DNA from: Sequoia sempervirens
Lineage: Eukaryota > Streptophyta > Pinopsida > Cupressales > Cupressaceae
Length of the DNA stretch: 64,000 bases
NCBI GenBank assembly: GCA_007258455.2
Contig: VDFB02321270.1
Coordinates: 1 to 64,000, forward strand
Reading direction: 5' to 3'
Part shown: positions 21,564 through 32,864 of the stretch, piece after piece
How the letters are laid out: the number at the start of each line of letters is the position of its first letter
Numbering within the stretch: the stretch's first letter is position 1
Notes under the pieces: generated by a model
What the model was told of the DNA's origin: nothing
The model's input: only the letters and a program-made list of their open reading frames with translations
Databases searched by the model: none
Position numbers and translations under genes: made by a program

Positions 21564-24500
21564 CACATGTACACAACTTCGTTTGTATGCAGGATTTGCA
21601 GGTACAAGTCTTGATTCCACCTGCTTCGGCAGGACAGGGCGAGCACCTATAGCCCAATGGTTAAATGTTGAAATAGAGGTGACAATGAAGTCCTCTTGTC
21701 CCATGATGTTAGATTGTCTCGTTTGATTGGTATTGTTCATTTTTGTAACTGTCGTCATTTGTGGGTTGTGTCTTGTATTTTATTGTCTTTCGATTAATGT
21801 TGGTACTTTATATGTTGTGGTGTATTCGATCTTAATGATGGAAGTAATTGTGGTTTTAATGTTAGATTTAAATTCTTTTTAAATATTTAGATGATTTTAA
21901 TTATTTTTGAAAAAATCATATATTTCAATTAAATAATAATTAAATATTAAATGTGACTTAATTATTTTTAATCATTTATCTAGTGGTGGACAATTATGAG
22001 AATAATTTATTTAAATTAAATAAGTAATGTGATGTGCAAGTAAAGTTGCAAAAACAGAAATAAAAACAATAAAACAAATAAAAGAATAAAAAGATTGGGT
22101 GAGCCAATAAGAATAGAGTTCTGAGTAAAAAGTTGGCTTTTAAAGAATGATTTTCTTTTAATTTTGATTTTTAGAGTTTTTGAAGAGATGGACAATATAT
22201 TTTTATTTAATTATAATTTTTTTTGTAAGTCTTAGACACACACACACACAGGAGATTAGGGATTGAGAAGTTGCACAAGTTATTAGGTATTTTTGAATCT
22301 GAAGAGAATATGGGTTTTGACCTTTTGCTAATTTGAAGAAGAGTTCTAGAAAGGGTTTTGAAAATCTATTACTACTTATTTTGGAGTCTTCTGATCAAAG
22401 GATCGGGTTTGAGATTGAGCACGGTGACTTAGAGGAGATTCGAAGCAAGAAGGAGGAGCTCTTCGTAAAGTCCGTCGGAAACAATCTTCATCAGGTTCTC
22501 GAATAAGGGCAGGACTCCAGGTTTTAATCTACTTCTTCTCTCTGGTCTTCTGATTTACAAAAACAAGAAAAATAAATTAGATTATTTGGTGAAAGAGAAA
22601 TAAAACCTTAGAACAGAGAAATTTAGGGAATAGTGAAAACCACTGAAAAATACTCTTTCATTTTGGTATCAAATAATGTTGAGTTGGAAAATAGACATTA
22701 TAATCTTGAATTGGATTTCTTTGTTTGTCTTGAAAATATACATAGTTGTTCCTTAAAAAAAAAAAAATGTATTCTGAAGATTATAAAATATGGCCTGTAT
22801 GTATTTATATATATATTCTATATATATATATAAATATATATATATTTTTATACATTATTTCTATACTGCCTGCTGTCCTCTGTAATTTTTAAATGAATAT
22901 ATTCTAGGTATATATATATATATATACAAATTTCATATATATATATATATATACATATTTATTAATTAAATGTTTTTGTGCATAGTAATTTATATATTCG
23001 AGATTTTGTTTAAATCAAATTTTATTTCTTGATTTTCTGTGGCCGAATTCGCCGACGGCATTCCGTACCTGGAAGGACGGATTTATGTTTTTAATTAAAT
23101 AAAATTATAGTATGAAATTTTGTTAGTATTGTGAGAAGGGAGGGACGATGCAGCCGTACCTCCCCCACTCTCCCTGTGCGTGCTAGCTGCGGGTACAATA
23201 GTCACATGGACTGCGCCAGCCATAGGGGCCCGTGCCCTTTTTGTTAAATTAAGTTCTTTTTTTATATATTAGATTTGATATATATTTTAAATATGTTTGT
23301 AAATTTTAATAATATTAATATGATTATATATATATATATAATTAATGTTATTTTTTTTTATTATTTGATGAGTATTTAGTTTAATAAACATAATAATTAT
23401 ATTTAATCTATTTAATTTATTGAATATAACAATTATAATTTATTTTACTATTAAATATAATAATTGCAATTTATTCAAAATGAAATTTTGATTATTTTAT
23501 TTAATATTTTTGTTAGTTCATAATGTAATTTTTTTATCGTATTATAGTTTAAAGGTTAATTTGTATTACTGTGTATATAAAGGGTATTATTTTAAGGGTT
23601 GAGCGAATAATTTAAACTGGTATTTGTTTTAATTTTTTATTGCGGAAATTATTATTGTACGAGATGTAATGGGGATTATTTTGAAATATAATTAAACCTT
23701 GGATTATTTTTTTAGCACTCTGGATGTAATAGGAATGTTTTATGAAATTGAGTTAATTTGTGATTTTGGTTATGTAATCGAGTGAGTCATTTTCCTTAAC
23801 TATGAAATCATGCGGTCTTTTTATTGTCTTCCTTTCTTTATGGTTGTAAATTTCACTCGTAATGTGGGAACTCTGTTGTCAAAATGTGAAAACCTTGTTC
23901 CAGAGGCTTGTCATTTAGAGTGTTATTCTCCTCTTGATTATGCTCTTGAGCGTTATTGATTTTATGTGTGGAAGGGTTGAACAGTTTTGTAAGAATTTTG
24001 ATTATGAGTGATGCGAGAGGGTTAATTCCTCGCATGGTTCTTGTTTTAGTATTATGTTTGTTCAATCCTTGCCTAGTTTTGATTATGTTAGGGGTCATAG
24101 GGAGAGTGGCTCTTCGTGGGCGCCGGCGCCTCGGGTAAGAGGAAGTGCTCAGGGGAACCCACGTAAGAGTAGTTAAACAAGTGATAACCTAAAATTAGAA
24201 TTTAGGGGGATGGGTAGTAAAACACACAAGATAATTAAAACTGGATTCCTCATCTATGCATTAGGGCTACCGTAGACTAGTGATAGACTGAGTAGGCCGT
24301 GGTCGGCAAAGTCATAGTCTCGTCTTCATGAGAGATTATCGGCTCTGCATTAGCTACCCTATGGTGCCGGCGCCTCAGTTAGGAGGAAGGGCCAGGGGAT
24401 CCATAGATGGGTGTCGGCGCCTTACTTGGAGGAAGTGCCAGGGGATCCCATGAGAGCTATGCAATGACACTCTCCACTAGACATCCTTGTCCTTGTTTCT

Positions 24501-25550
24501 TGTCGCCTCTGGATATTGTTATATCTATGTTGTTTCTAATTTTAGGGCTAGGGGATCCATAGATGGGTGCCGGCGCCTTAGTTGGAGGAAGAGCCAGGGG
24601 ATCCCATGAGAGCTATGCGATGACCCTCCCCACTTGACACCTGTCTAACTTGTTTCTTGTTGCCTATGGAATGGTGTGTTGAATGGTTGATTTAGTGTTA
24701 TTATGGAATCGTGTTCCTTTCATTGGTTCTGATTTATTTGGAAATGTATTTTGGGTGTTGGTTCGGTTCTTCTGGATATTGTATCTTGTGATGTCTTTGA
24801 TTCTTGTGAATTTGTCTCATGATTGCTAATTGGTGATGCTTCGTGTTGTTGTGATGAGTTTCTTAGCCTTAACTCGTTATGTTATTTGTGAACGTTGATG
24901 GTTGTTCATTGTATACCTTGAGTTGTACTTGTTTAGTATCATGTTGTTGTTGAGTCGGTTTGACTTTCATGGTCGGGTTCACTTCCTCGTCACCTCTGAG
25001 AACGGGGGGGTGAGTTACTTGTAATCCACATGGTTGGGTGGAACGTGCTCCACACCCGTTGGGTTCCCCATTAGCATCCTGTCTTCTCAGCATTTCCGGT
25101 TGGAGTTGTACCAGTGATCATTTGTACTTCATATTTCATTATACTTGTATCAATCCCCATGTTGGGAAATTCAATGTAATTCTTTTATCAAAGAAAAATT
25201 GTAATGTAATATTATAACAATGATGTAATAGTTAGGCTCATTTGTAACTCTATTAAGAGATTTATCATGGATGTATTAGGTGATGTTTATTGTTATCGCA
25301 GCACGGTTATTGGATGTATCATTGTTTATGGTTATTATAAGTTAATGGTTATATTGTAATCTTTATCTTTACTTATGTTTAGTTGTTGCGATGTAACCTC
25401 GCGTGCCCCAGAGAACCAAGTGTGTTAATGCTATTTAATATGTTATGTGGTTATGGTTTAATGTTATTGCATGTTTACTTTTATTATGTTAAAAAAAAAA
25501 AATTATTTGCTTTGTGTGTGTTCTCTGGGATTTGCACGACGGGCGTTACA
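21135..25550 (+). repeat. 5' LTR (4.4 kb) of the young element
   Basis: Aligns end to end with 27,227-31,659. It contains a TA microsatellite near 21,523-21,557, a CA run near 22,234-22,250, several more TA runs at 22.8-22.95 kb, and a GC-rich palindromic repeat array at 24,121-24,605. Relative to the 3' LTR it lacks 29 bases at about 22,882, between CCTCT microhomologies. Short reading frames inside it recur in the other LTR and are not convincing genes. Confidence 0.92.
24121..24605 (+). repeat. GGCGCC palindrome repeats within 5' LTR
   Basis: A ~35-base unit of the form GCCGGCGCCTcagttaGGAGG followed by AAgggCCAGGGGATCC starts at about 24,121, 24,366, 24,413 and 24,569. The last three keep an intact GGCGCC palindrome. 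The units stand out as GC-rich islands in an AT-rich LTR and could be protein-binding or packaging signals; that is inference. Confidence 0.8.
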
Positions 25551-25553
25551 ACT

Positions 25554-25566
25554 TGGTATCAGAGCC
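25554..25566 (+). other. Primer binding site, tRNA-iMet
   Basis: TGGTATCAGAGCC lies 3 bases after the 5' LTR end, the standard plant initiator-tRNA-Met primer site. Confidence 0.95.
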
Positions 25567-25666
25567 AAGGTTGCAAATGCTAGGGTCTTTGGGTAGTGTA
25601 GTCCATTAGGTTACCGTATGTGCAACTCTTGAGCTCATTTTGTACTTTATCTTGTGGTGCAAAATT

Positions 25667-27049
25667 ATGCCTCGAGGTAGAGGATGTGGTCGTGCAAGAG
25701 GCCGTGGTGCCGGTCATAGAGCAAACCGATGAAGCCCCTCAGTTCCTAGCTCCCATGGTTCTGAGCATGAGGAACATCAGAGTCATCACAACATTCCATC
25801 AGGTGGCCAGAATCCGGCATAGCCTGGTCTAGACAGTCAGTTACAGCATATACTTGGAGAGATTCTTGACCGATTGGGACCCAGGCTAGATGAGGTGCAC
25901 CAGGTTGAGAGGGAGAGAGAGAGTTCTCCGAGGCACAGTAATACAGATGTGGTTCAGGATGCCGTCATAGTAGGCCATATGAGAGATCTGATGAGGGCAC
26001 ACCCTCCTACTTTTGATGGTTCTGGAGGAGGTCTTGAGGCTAAGACCTGGTTAATTGACTTAGACCGTTGCTTTGCCATGCACCCCTACGGTAGCAATAC
26101 CAAGGCATGGTGCGCAGTTATGCACTTGCGAGGCTTTGCGTCTACTTGGTGGCACCTTGAGGAACATAAGTTGCATCTTGATCTCAATATGGTTACTTGG
26201 GAGTTGTTCCTTGACTGGTTCAGGGCTCGCTTCCTCTCAGATCACTGGAGGCAACGCAGGGCTGATGAGTTTCATGATCTCAAGCAGTTGTCTATGTCAG
26301 TGGAGCAGTATGAGAGGCGCTTCTATGAGTTGAAGTAGTATGCAGGGATTAGCCACGATGAGGGCATGTTAGTGTAGCATTTTGTTCGAGGCTTAAATGC
26401 CTGCATCAGTGGTGGCATACAAGTCTTCGAGCCGAAGATGATGGAAATGGTAGTTGAGAAGGCTCGCTTAGTGGAGGAGAATTTGGCCATGGCTTTGGGT
26501 GGTCACATTGGAGTGCAGATTGGTAGTGCACCTACACCTGGTTTTAGCACTCATGGAGGTCAGTCGCAGGGAGCAGGATCTTCCAGGAATAGGAATCCAC
26601 CTTCTAAAGGGGGTCAGCAACATCAGCAGCAGCAGCAGCATCAGGAACAACAATCACAACCGAAGCATGAAAACTTTCAATCTCAGCAAGGTGGCAATTC
26701 GTAGTTTTGTAAGGATCGGACTAGGATCAGGCACCAAATTCGACAGGAACATTTTGCACAGCCTGCACCTAGTTTTCAGTCAGCGCCGAGTCGAGCAAGA
26801 TTTCAACAGTCCAATGCTCAATCCGAGGGCAGAGGATTTGGCCGAGGTACTGGTTGCTACTCATGTGGACAACAAGGGCATATCGCTAGATTGTGTCCAC
26901 AAAAAATCACTTATGGATTTAATCAGAGACCTGCCACTTCTGAGCCGATAGTGGGAGATGCAGGTAGATCTCATCGAATGTTTTCCGTTGTCGACAATCG
27001 CCAGGTTGGATACCAGGATGCTGGTGTAGAGGCTTTTGATAGAGGATGA
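25667..27049 (+). pseudogene. gag: Ty3/Gypsy gag with five in-frame stops
   Basis: A single frame of 461 codons runs from ATG at 25,667 to TGA at 27,047 without any frameshift. The N-terminus is Arg/Gly-rich (MPRGRGCGRARGRG). Codons about 95-224 form a retrotransposon gag core (PPTFDGSG, then WLIDLDRCFAMH, then a WWHLEEH region and FLDWFRARF). A Gln-rich linker follows, then a CCHC zinc knuckle CYSCGQQGHIARLC at 26,855-26,896 with exact Cx2Cx4Hx4C spacing. Gag would form the capsid and bind RNA. Five stops break it at 25,730 (TGA), 25,820, 26,336, 26,375 and 26,702 (all TAG). Each is one C-to-T change from Arg CGA or Gln CAG. No protease or pol follows before the polypurine tract. Confidence 0.93.
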
Positions 27050-27214
27050 GGTTCTGGCTTAGGAGCTCATGAGTGAGCTTGAAAGGGTTCGATGGTGTCC
27101 TAAACGTTGTGATCTTGGCGTCATGGGAGGATGTCTCCCTTATTTGAGAATCTTAATTTTTTTTAATTTTTTTTATTCTGTTATTTAATGGCTTCTAGGA
27201 GTAAGCCATGTCCT

Positions 27215-27226
27215 AGGTGGGGAGGA
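27215..27226 (+). other. Polypurine tract of the young element
   Basis: AGGTGGGGAGGA directly abuts the TGTAATACC start of the 3' LTR. Confidence 0.85.
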
Positions 27227-27607
27227 TGTAATACCCCTCATACTGTTTAAACTTATTATTTTATGTGCTTTGGCTTGGATACTCTGATGGTACTAGTATT
27301 GTTTGATTTGGTTAGTTAGACATTTGATGATGCTATTATCCTATTAGTGGATTTGATTATTTTGTATGACATTATGGTTGGTTAGATGTTAGTTGATTTT
27401 TAGAATTATTATGATGCAATGATTTAATGAATTATGTCATGAGATGAATTGTTAGTTTAGAAATGTTAGTTTATCAGTTAGATTATAATTGTTAGGGTAG
27501 GTGTGATGAAGGACAATATGGCATCACTCGTTCGCGAGTGCCCTGTTATGTTGCGATTCCTTCTCACAATGCAGTACTTTAATTTAATGCTTCGATTTGA
27601 TGCTTTG

Positions 27608-27651
<44 letters not shown>

Positions 27652-30600
27652 CACATGTACACAACTTCGTTTGTATGCAGGATTTGTAGGTACAAGTCTC
27701 GATTCCACCTGCTTCGGCAGGACAGCGCGAGCACCTATAGCCCAATGGTTAAATGTTGAAACAGAGGTGACAATGAAGTCCTCTTGTCCCATGATGTTAG
27801 ATTGTCTCGTTTGATTGGTATTGTTTATTTTTGTAACTGTCGTCATTTGTGGGTTGTGTCTTGTATTTTATTGTCTTTCGATTAATGTTGGTACTTTATA
27901 TGTTGTGGTGTATTCGATCTTAATGATGGAAGTAATTGTGGTTTTAATGTTAGATTTAAATTCTTTTTAAATATTTAGATGATTTTAATTATTTTTGAAA
28001 AAATCATATATTTCAATTAAATAATAATTAAATATTAAATGTGACTTAATTATTTTTAATCATTTATCTAGTGGTGGATAATTATGAGAATAATTTATTT
28101 AAATTAAATAAGTAATGTGATGTGCAAGTAAAGTTGCAAAAACAGAAATAAAAACAATAAAACAAATAAAAGAATAAAAAGATTGGGTGAGCCAATAAGA
28201 ATAGAGTTCTGAGTAAAAAGTTGGCTTTTAAAGAATGATTTTCTTTTAATTTTGATTTTTAGAGTTTTTGAAGAGATGGACAATATATTTTTATTTAATT
28301 ATGATTTTTTTTGTAAGTCTTAGACACACACACACACACACAGGAGATTAGGGATTGAGAAGTTGCACAAGTTATTAGGTATTTTTGAATCTGAAGAGAA
28401 TATGGGTTTTGACCTTTTGCTAATTTGAAGAAGAGTTCTAGAAAGGGTTTTGAAAATCTATTACTACTTATTTTGGAGTCTTCTGATCAAAGGATCGGGT
28501 TCGAGATTGAGCACGGTGACTTAGAGGAGATTCAAAGCAAGAAGGAGGAGCTCTTTGTAAAGTCCATCGGAAACAATCTTCATCATGTTCTCGAATAAGC
28601 GCAGGACTCCAGGTTTTAATCTACTTCTTCTCTCTGGTCTTCTGATTTACGGAAACAAGAAAAATAAATTAGATTATTTGGTGAAAGAGAAATAAAACCT
28701 TAGAACAGAGAAATTTAGGGAATAGTGAAAACCACTGAAAAATACTCTTTCATTTTGGTATCAAATAATGTTGAGTTGGAAAATAGACATTATAATCTTG
28801 AATTGGATTTCTTTGTTTGTCTTGAAAATATACATAGTTGTTCCTTAAAAAAAAAAAATGTATTCTGAAGATTATAAAATATGGCCTGTATGTATTTATA
28901 TATATATTCTATATATATATATAAATATATATATATTTTTATACATTATTTCTATACTGCCTGCTGTCCTCTATGCCTGTGACTGAAAGAATTATTCCTC
29001 TTTAATTTTTAAATGAATATATTCTAGGTATATATATATATACAAATTTCGTATATATATATATACATATTTATTAATTAAATGTTTTTGTGCATAGTAA
29101 TTTATATATTCGAGATTTTGTTTAAATCAAATTTTATTTCTTGATTTTCTGTGGCCGAATTGGCCGACGACATTCCGTACCTGGAAGGACGGATTTATGT
29201 TTTCAATTAAATAAAATTATAGTATGAAATTTTGTTAGTATTGTGAGAAGGGAGGGACGACGTAGCCGTACCTCCCCCACTCTCCCTGTGCGTGCTAGCT
29301 GTGGGTACAGCAGTCACATGGACTGCGCCAGCCATAGGGGCCCGTGCCCTTTTTGTTAAATTAATCTTTTTTATATATATTAGATTTGATATATATTTTA
29401 AATATGTTTGTAAATTTTAATAATATTAATATGATTATATATATATATATAATTAATGTTATTTTTTTTTATTATTTGATGAGTATTTAGTTTAATAAAC
29501 ATAATAATTATATTTAATCTATTTAATTTATTGAATATAACAATTATAATTTATTTTACTATTAAATATAATAATTGCAATTTATTCAAAATGAAATTTT
29601 GATTATTTTATTTAATATTTTTGTTAGTTCATAATGTAATTTTTTTATCGTATTATAGTTTAAAGGTTAATTTGTATTACTGTGTATATAAAGGGTATTA
29701 TTTTAAGGGTTGAGCGAATAATTTAAACTGGTATTTGTTTTAATTTGTTATTGCGAAATTATTATTGTACGAGATGTAATGGGGATTATTTTGAAATATA
29801 ATTAAACCTTGGATTATTTTTTTAGCACTCTGGATGTAATAGGAATGTTTTATGAAATTGAGTTAATTTGTGATTTTGGTTATGTAATCGAGTGAGTCAT
29901 TTTCCTTAACTATGAAATCATGCGGTCTTGTTATTGTCTTCCTTTCTTTATGGTTGTAAATTTCACTCCTAATGTGGGAACTCTGTTGTCGAAATGTGAA
30001 AACCTTGTTCCAGAGGCTTGTCATTTAGAGTGTTATTCTCCTCTTGATTATGCTCTTGAGCGTTATTGGTTTTATGTGTGGAAGGGTTGAACAGTTTTGT
30101 AAAACTTTTGATTATGAGTGATGCGAGAGGGTTAATGCCTCGCATGGTTCTTGTTTTAGTATTATGTTCATTCAACCCTTGCCTAGATTTGATTATGTTA
30201 GGGGTCATAGGGAGAGTGGCTCTTCGTGGGCGTCGGCGCCTCGGGTAAGAGGAAGTGCTCAGGGGAACCCACGTAAGAGTAGTTAAACAAGTGATAACCT
30301 AAAATTAGAATTTAGGGGGATGGGTAGTAAAACACACAAGATAATTAAAATTGGATTCCTCATCTATGCATTAGGGCTACCGTAGACTAGTGATAGACTG
30401 AGTAGGCCATGGTCGGCAAAGTCGTAGTCTCATCTTCATGAGAAATTATCGGCTCCGCATTAGCTACCCTATGGTGCCGGTGCCTCAGTTAGGAGGAAGG
30501 GCCACGAGATCCATAGATGGGTGTCGGCACCTCAGTTGGAGGAATTGCTAGGGGATCCCATGAGAGCTATGCGATGACACTCTCCACTAGACATCCTTGT

Positions 30601-31659
30601 CCTTGTTTCTTGTTGCCTCTAGATATTGTTATATCTATGTTGTTTCTGATTTTAGGGCTAGGGGATCCATAGATGGGTGTCGACGCCTCAGTTGGAGGAA
30701 GAGCCAGGGGATCCCATGAGAGCTATGCGATGACCCTCCCCACTTGACACCCGTCTGACTTGTTTCTTGTTGCCTATGGAATGGTGTGTTGAATGGTTGA
30801 TTTAGTGTTATTATGGAATCGTGTTCCTTTCATTGGTTCTGATTTATTTGGAAATGTATTTTGGGTGTTGGTTCGATTCTTCTGGATATTGTATCTTGTG
30901 ATGTCTTTGATTCTTGTGAATTTGTCTCATGATTGCTAATTGGTGATGCTTCGTGTTGTTGTGATGAGTTTCTTAGCTTTAACTCGTTATGTTATTTGTG
31001 AACGTTGATGGTTGTTCATTGTATACCTTGAGTTGTACTTGTTTAGTATCATGTTGTTGTTGAGTCAGTTTGACTTTCATGGTCGGGTTCACTTCCTCGT
31101 CACCTCTGAGCATGGGGGGGTGAGTTACTTGTAATCCACATGGTTGGGTGGAACGTGCTCCGCACCTATTGGGTTCCCCATCAGCGTCCTGTCTTCTCAG
31201 CATTTCTGGTTGGAGTTGTACCAGTGATCATTTGTACTTCATATTTCATTATACTTGTATCAATCCCCATGTTGGGAAATTCAATGTAATTCTTTTATCA
31301 AAGAAAAATTGTAATGTAATATTATAACGATGATGTAATAGTTAGGCTCATTTGTAACTCTATTAAGAGATTTATCATGGATGTATTAGGTGATGTTTAT
31401 TGTTATCGCAGCACGGTTATTGGATGTATCATTATTTATGGTTATTATAAGTTAATGGTTATATTGTAATCTTTATCTTTACTTATGTTTAGTTGTTGCG
31501 ATGTAACCTCGCGTGCCCCAGAGAACCAAGTGTGTTAATGCTATTTAATATGTTATGTGGTTATGGTTTAATGTTATTGCATGTTCACTTTTATTATGTT
31601 AAAAAATAAAATTATTTTCTTTGTGTGTGTTCTCTGGGGTTTGCATGACGGGCATTACA
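27227..31659 (+). repeat. 3' LTR (4.4 kb) of the young element
   Basis: Same order of features as the 5' LTR, with a longer TA run at 27,609-27,645 and a longer CA run at about 28,325-28,343. It also has 29 extra bases at about 28,975-29,003. Confidence 0.92.
30231..30715 (+). repeat. Palindrome repeats within 3' LTR, decayed
   Basis: The same four units as in the 5' LTR start at about 30,231, 30,476, 30,523 and 30,679. The last three palindromes read GGTGCC, GGCACC and GACGCC instead of GGCGCC. Each carries one transition at a CpG. Confidence 0.8.
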
Positions 31660-32547
31660 TATTACAACATCAAATCAAGCACTAATCAAGTATTTTGGAG
31701 CATCCATTGACACAACTTCAAATTTTCTTCAATAAGAGTTTGGTATGTTGATAGCATTTGCATGTTATTTATTTATCATTCTCTTGCATTTCATTATTTC
31801 ATTAAGGGTTTTATTACCAAAGTGGGGTTTGACCAAGGAAAACCCCTATTTTCTAACCCTCAACCAATTTTCCCTTCTTGCATGTGTGTTTGCAGACCAT
31901 TGTATGCATATTTAACAAGCATTTAGGGTTTAAAGAGTGGTCAACAAGTCAACTAGGTGCTTCAAGTCAAATTAACCATATTTCAAGCTTGAAGAAGGTA
32001 TTATATCTATTTCCTACATAATTGACTTCAGCAACCCGACAAGCAGACATCCTAAGATCTGGTGTTGCAGCGTTGTCTCTTGATTTCTCATAATTTTGGC
32101 AGAGGAATGATTCAGCAACAGTGGTGAATGAGTCCCACCTTAAGGCTGGAAATCTAAGTTTTGTTAGATTCTAGATCCTGACACTCAAAAACTTGTTTTT
32201 GACAATTTTCATCAGAAGCAGGACTAATTCGTCACCCTGAGTGAATGAGTCCCTTTGTTGAATTTCTATAATTTCATAAAACATTCAGACCATTCTAGAA
32301 TCCTCAATTCTCATTGTTTGCATATCATATTGTGTTTTCTAGCATAGCATAAATCTTAAGTTTTGCATACATAATTAGTCATTTAGATCACTTAATTGCA
32401 CTTAGATCATATCATTTAGTCTTAATAACATCCTAGAATGCATAATGTGAATGAACCTAGTTAGCATTTTTTGCCTACCTCTCTCCTTTTAGGTGAAAAA
32501 CCCTAGAAGAGTTAGAGAGCCTTGTGGTGCCAAAAATCTACGGTTCA
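31660..32547 (+). repeat. 3' LTR of outer element, second part
   Basis: Resumes the outer LTR at 'tattacaacatcaaatc', matching the 5' LTR from about 16,055, and ends CTACGGTTCA at 32,547, followed by GATAG. Confidence 0.88.
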
Positions 32548-32700
32548 GATAGTACTTTTATTTTGTAAGGGATGTAGTGTTTGTAACCATTACATACATT
32601 GATTAAGAGAAAACCCTCAATAATAATTTTTTCAATGCCAACATTTATAGTATTTATCTATTGTTTAGTTTTAGAAACAATTTTTTGGTTTTTCTTATAG
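32548..32700. other. Short flank between outer element and HSP20 relic
   Basis: No coding signal is seen. The last bases (ttttttggtttttcttatag before 32,701) resemble a pyrimidine-rich 3' splice site, so the HSP20 segment might begin at an exon edge; this is weak. Confidence 0.3.
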
Positions 32701-32864
32701 AAAACTTATGTTTATTTGGAAAGAAATGAGAATCAAATGTTCTTGCATTCTAGAAAAAATAATGAAAGAGTGATGAAAATAGAAGTGGAAGGTGGAAAAA
32801 TTCTTCAAATTAGAGGAGAATGCAAGAAAGAAGATGTGAATAAGAACAAGAAATGGCATTATGA
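32701..32864 (+). pseudogene. HSP20 small heat-shock protein, 5' half of alpha-crystallin domain
   Basis: The frame reads KIEVEGGKILQIRGECKKED, then NKNKKWHYD, then breaks at the LTR start. This is the characteristic stretch of the alpha-crystallin domain of plant HSP20 proteins: the VEVEDG...LQISGE strands followed by KWHR. HSP20 chaperones bind unfolding proteins in the cytosol under heat stress and assemble into oligomers. The other half lies beyond the inserted Ty3/Gypsy element at 39,198-39,374. The N-terminal arm upstream is not recognisable and may be lost or lie in a separate segment. It is broken and cannot make the normal protein from a continuous reading frame. Confidence 0.8.

Larger units (their letters stand above)
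21135..31659 (+). mobile_element. Young gag-only Ty3/Gypsy element with 4.4-kb LTRs
   Basis: Two nearly identical 4.4-kb direct repeats, each running from TGTAATACCCC to TTACA, flank a 1.68-kb interior. The interior holds a tRNA-iMet primer site, one gag gene and a polypurine tract, and no pol at all. LTRs therefore make up about 84 percent of the element. It sits inside the 3' LTR of the outer element, so it is the younger insertion, and the close LTR match agrees. The 5 bases on either side (GCAGA and TATTA) do not form a target-site duplication. Transposition would need polymerase and integrase from a relative elsewhere. Confidence 0.92.
15382..32547 (+). mobile_element. Outer non-autonomous Ty3/Gypsy-like LTR element
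   Basis: The 1.6-kb LTR at 15,382-17,004 is repeated from 20,459, interrupted at 21,134 by a younger element, and resumed at 31,660-32,547. The uninterrupted element would be about 6.6 kb. The flanks GATAA (15,377-15,381) and GATAG (32,548-32,552) look like a target-site duplication with one later mutation. The interior (17,005-20,458) holds a decayed gag-like frame, a tandem array and a polypurine tract, with no protease, RT or integrase visible, so it is non-autonomous. Assignment to Ty3/Gypsy is an inference from the zinc-knuckle-like remnant. The bases after the 5' LTR (TGGTGAACCTGTATTTTG from 17,008) are in the primer-site position but I cannot assign the tRNA. Confidence 0.85.

Noticed and set aside
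23853..25093. Frames of 60-81 codons recurring in both 4.4-kb LTRs (also at 29.97-31.2 kb)
   Set aside because: Recurrence is explained by LTR identity; frames carry no domain and lie on both strands.
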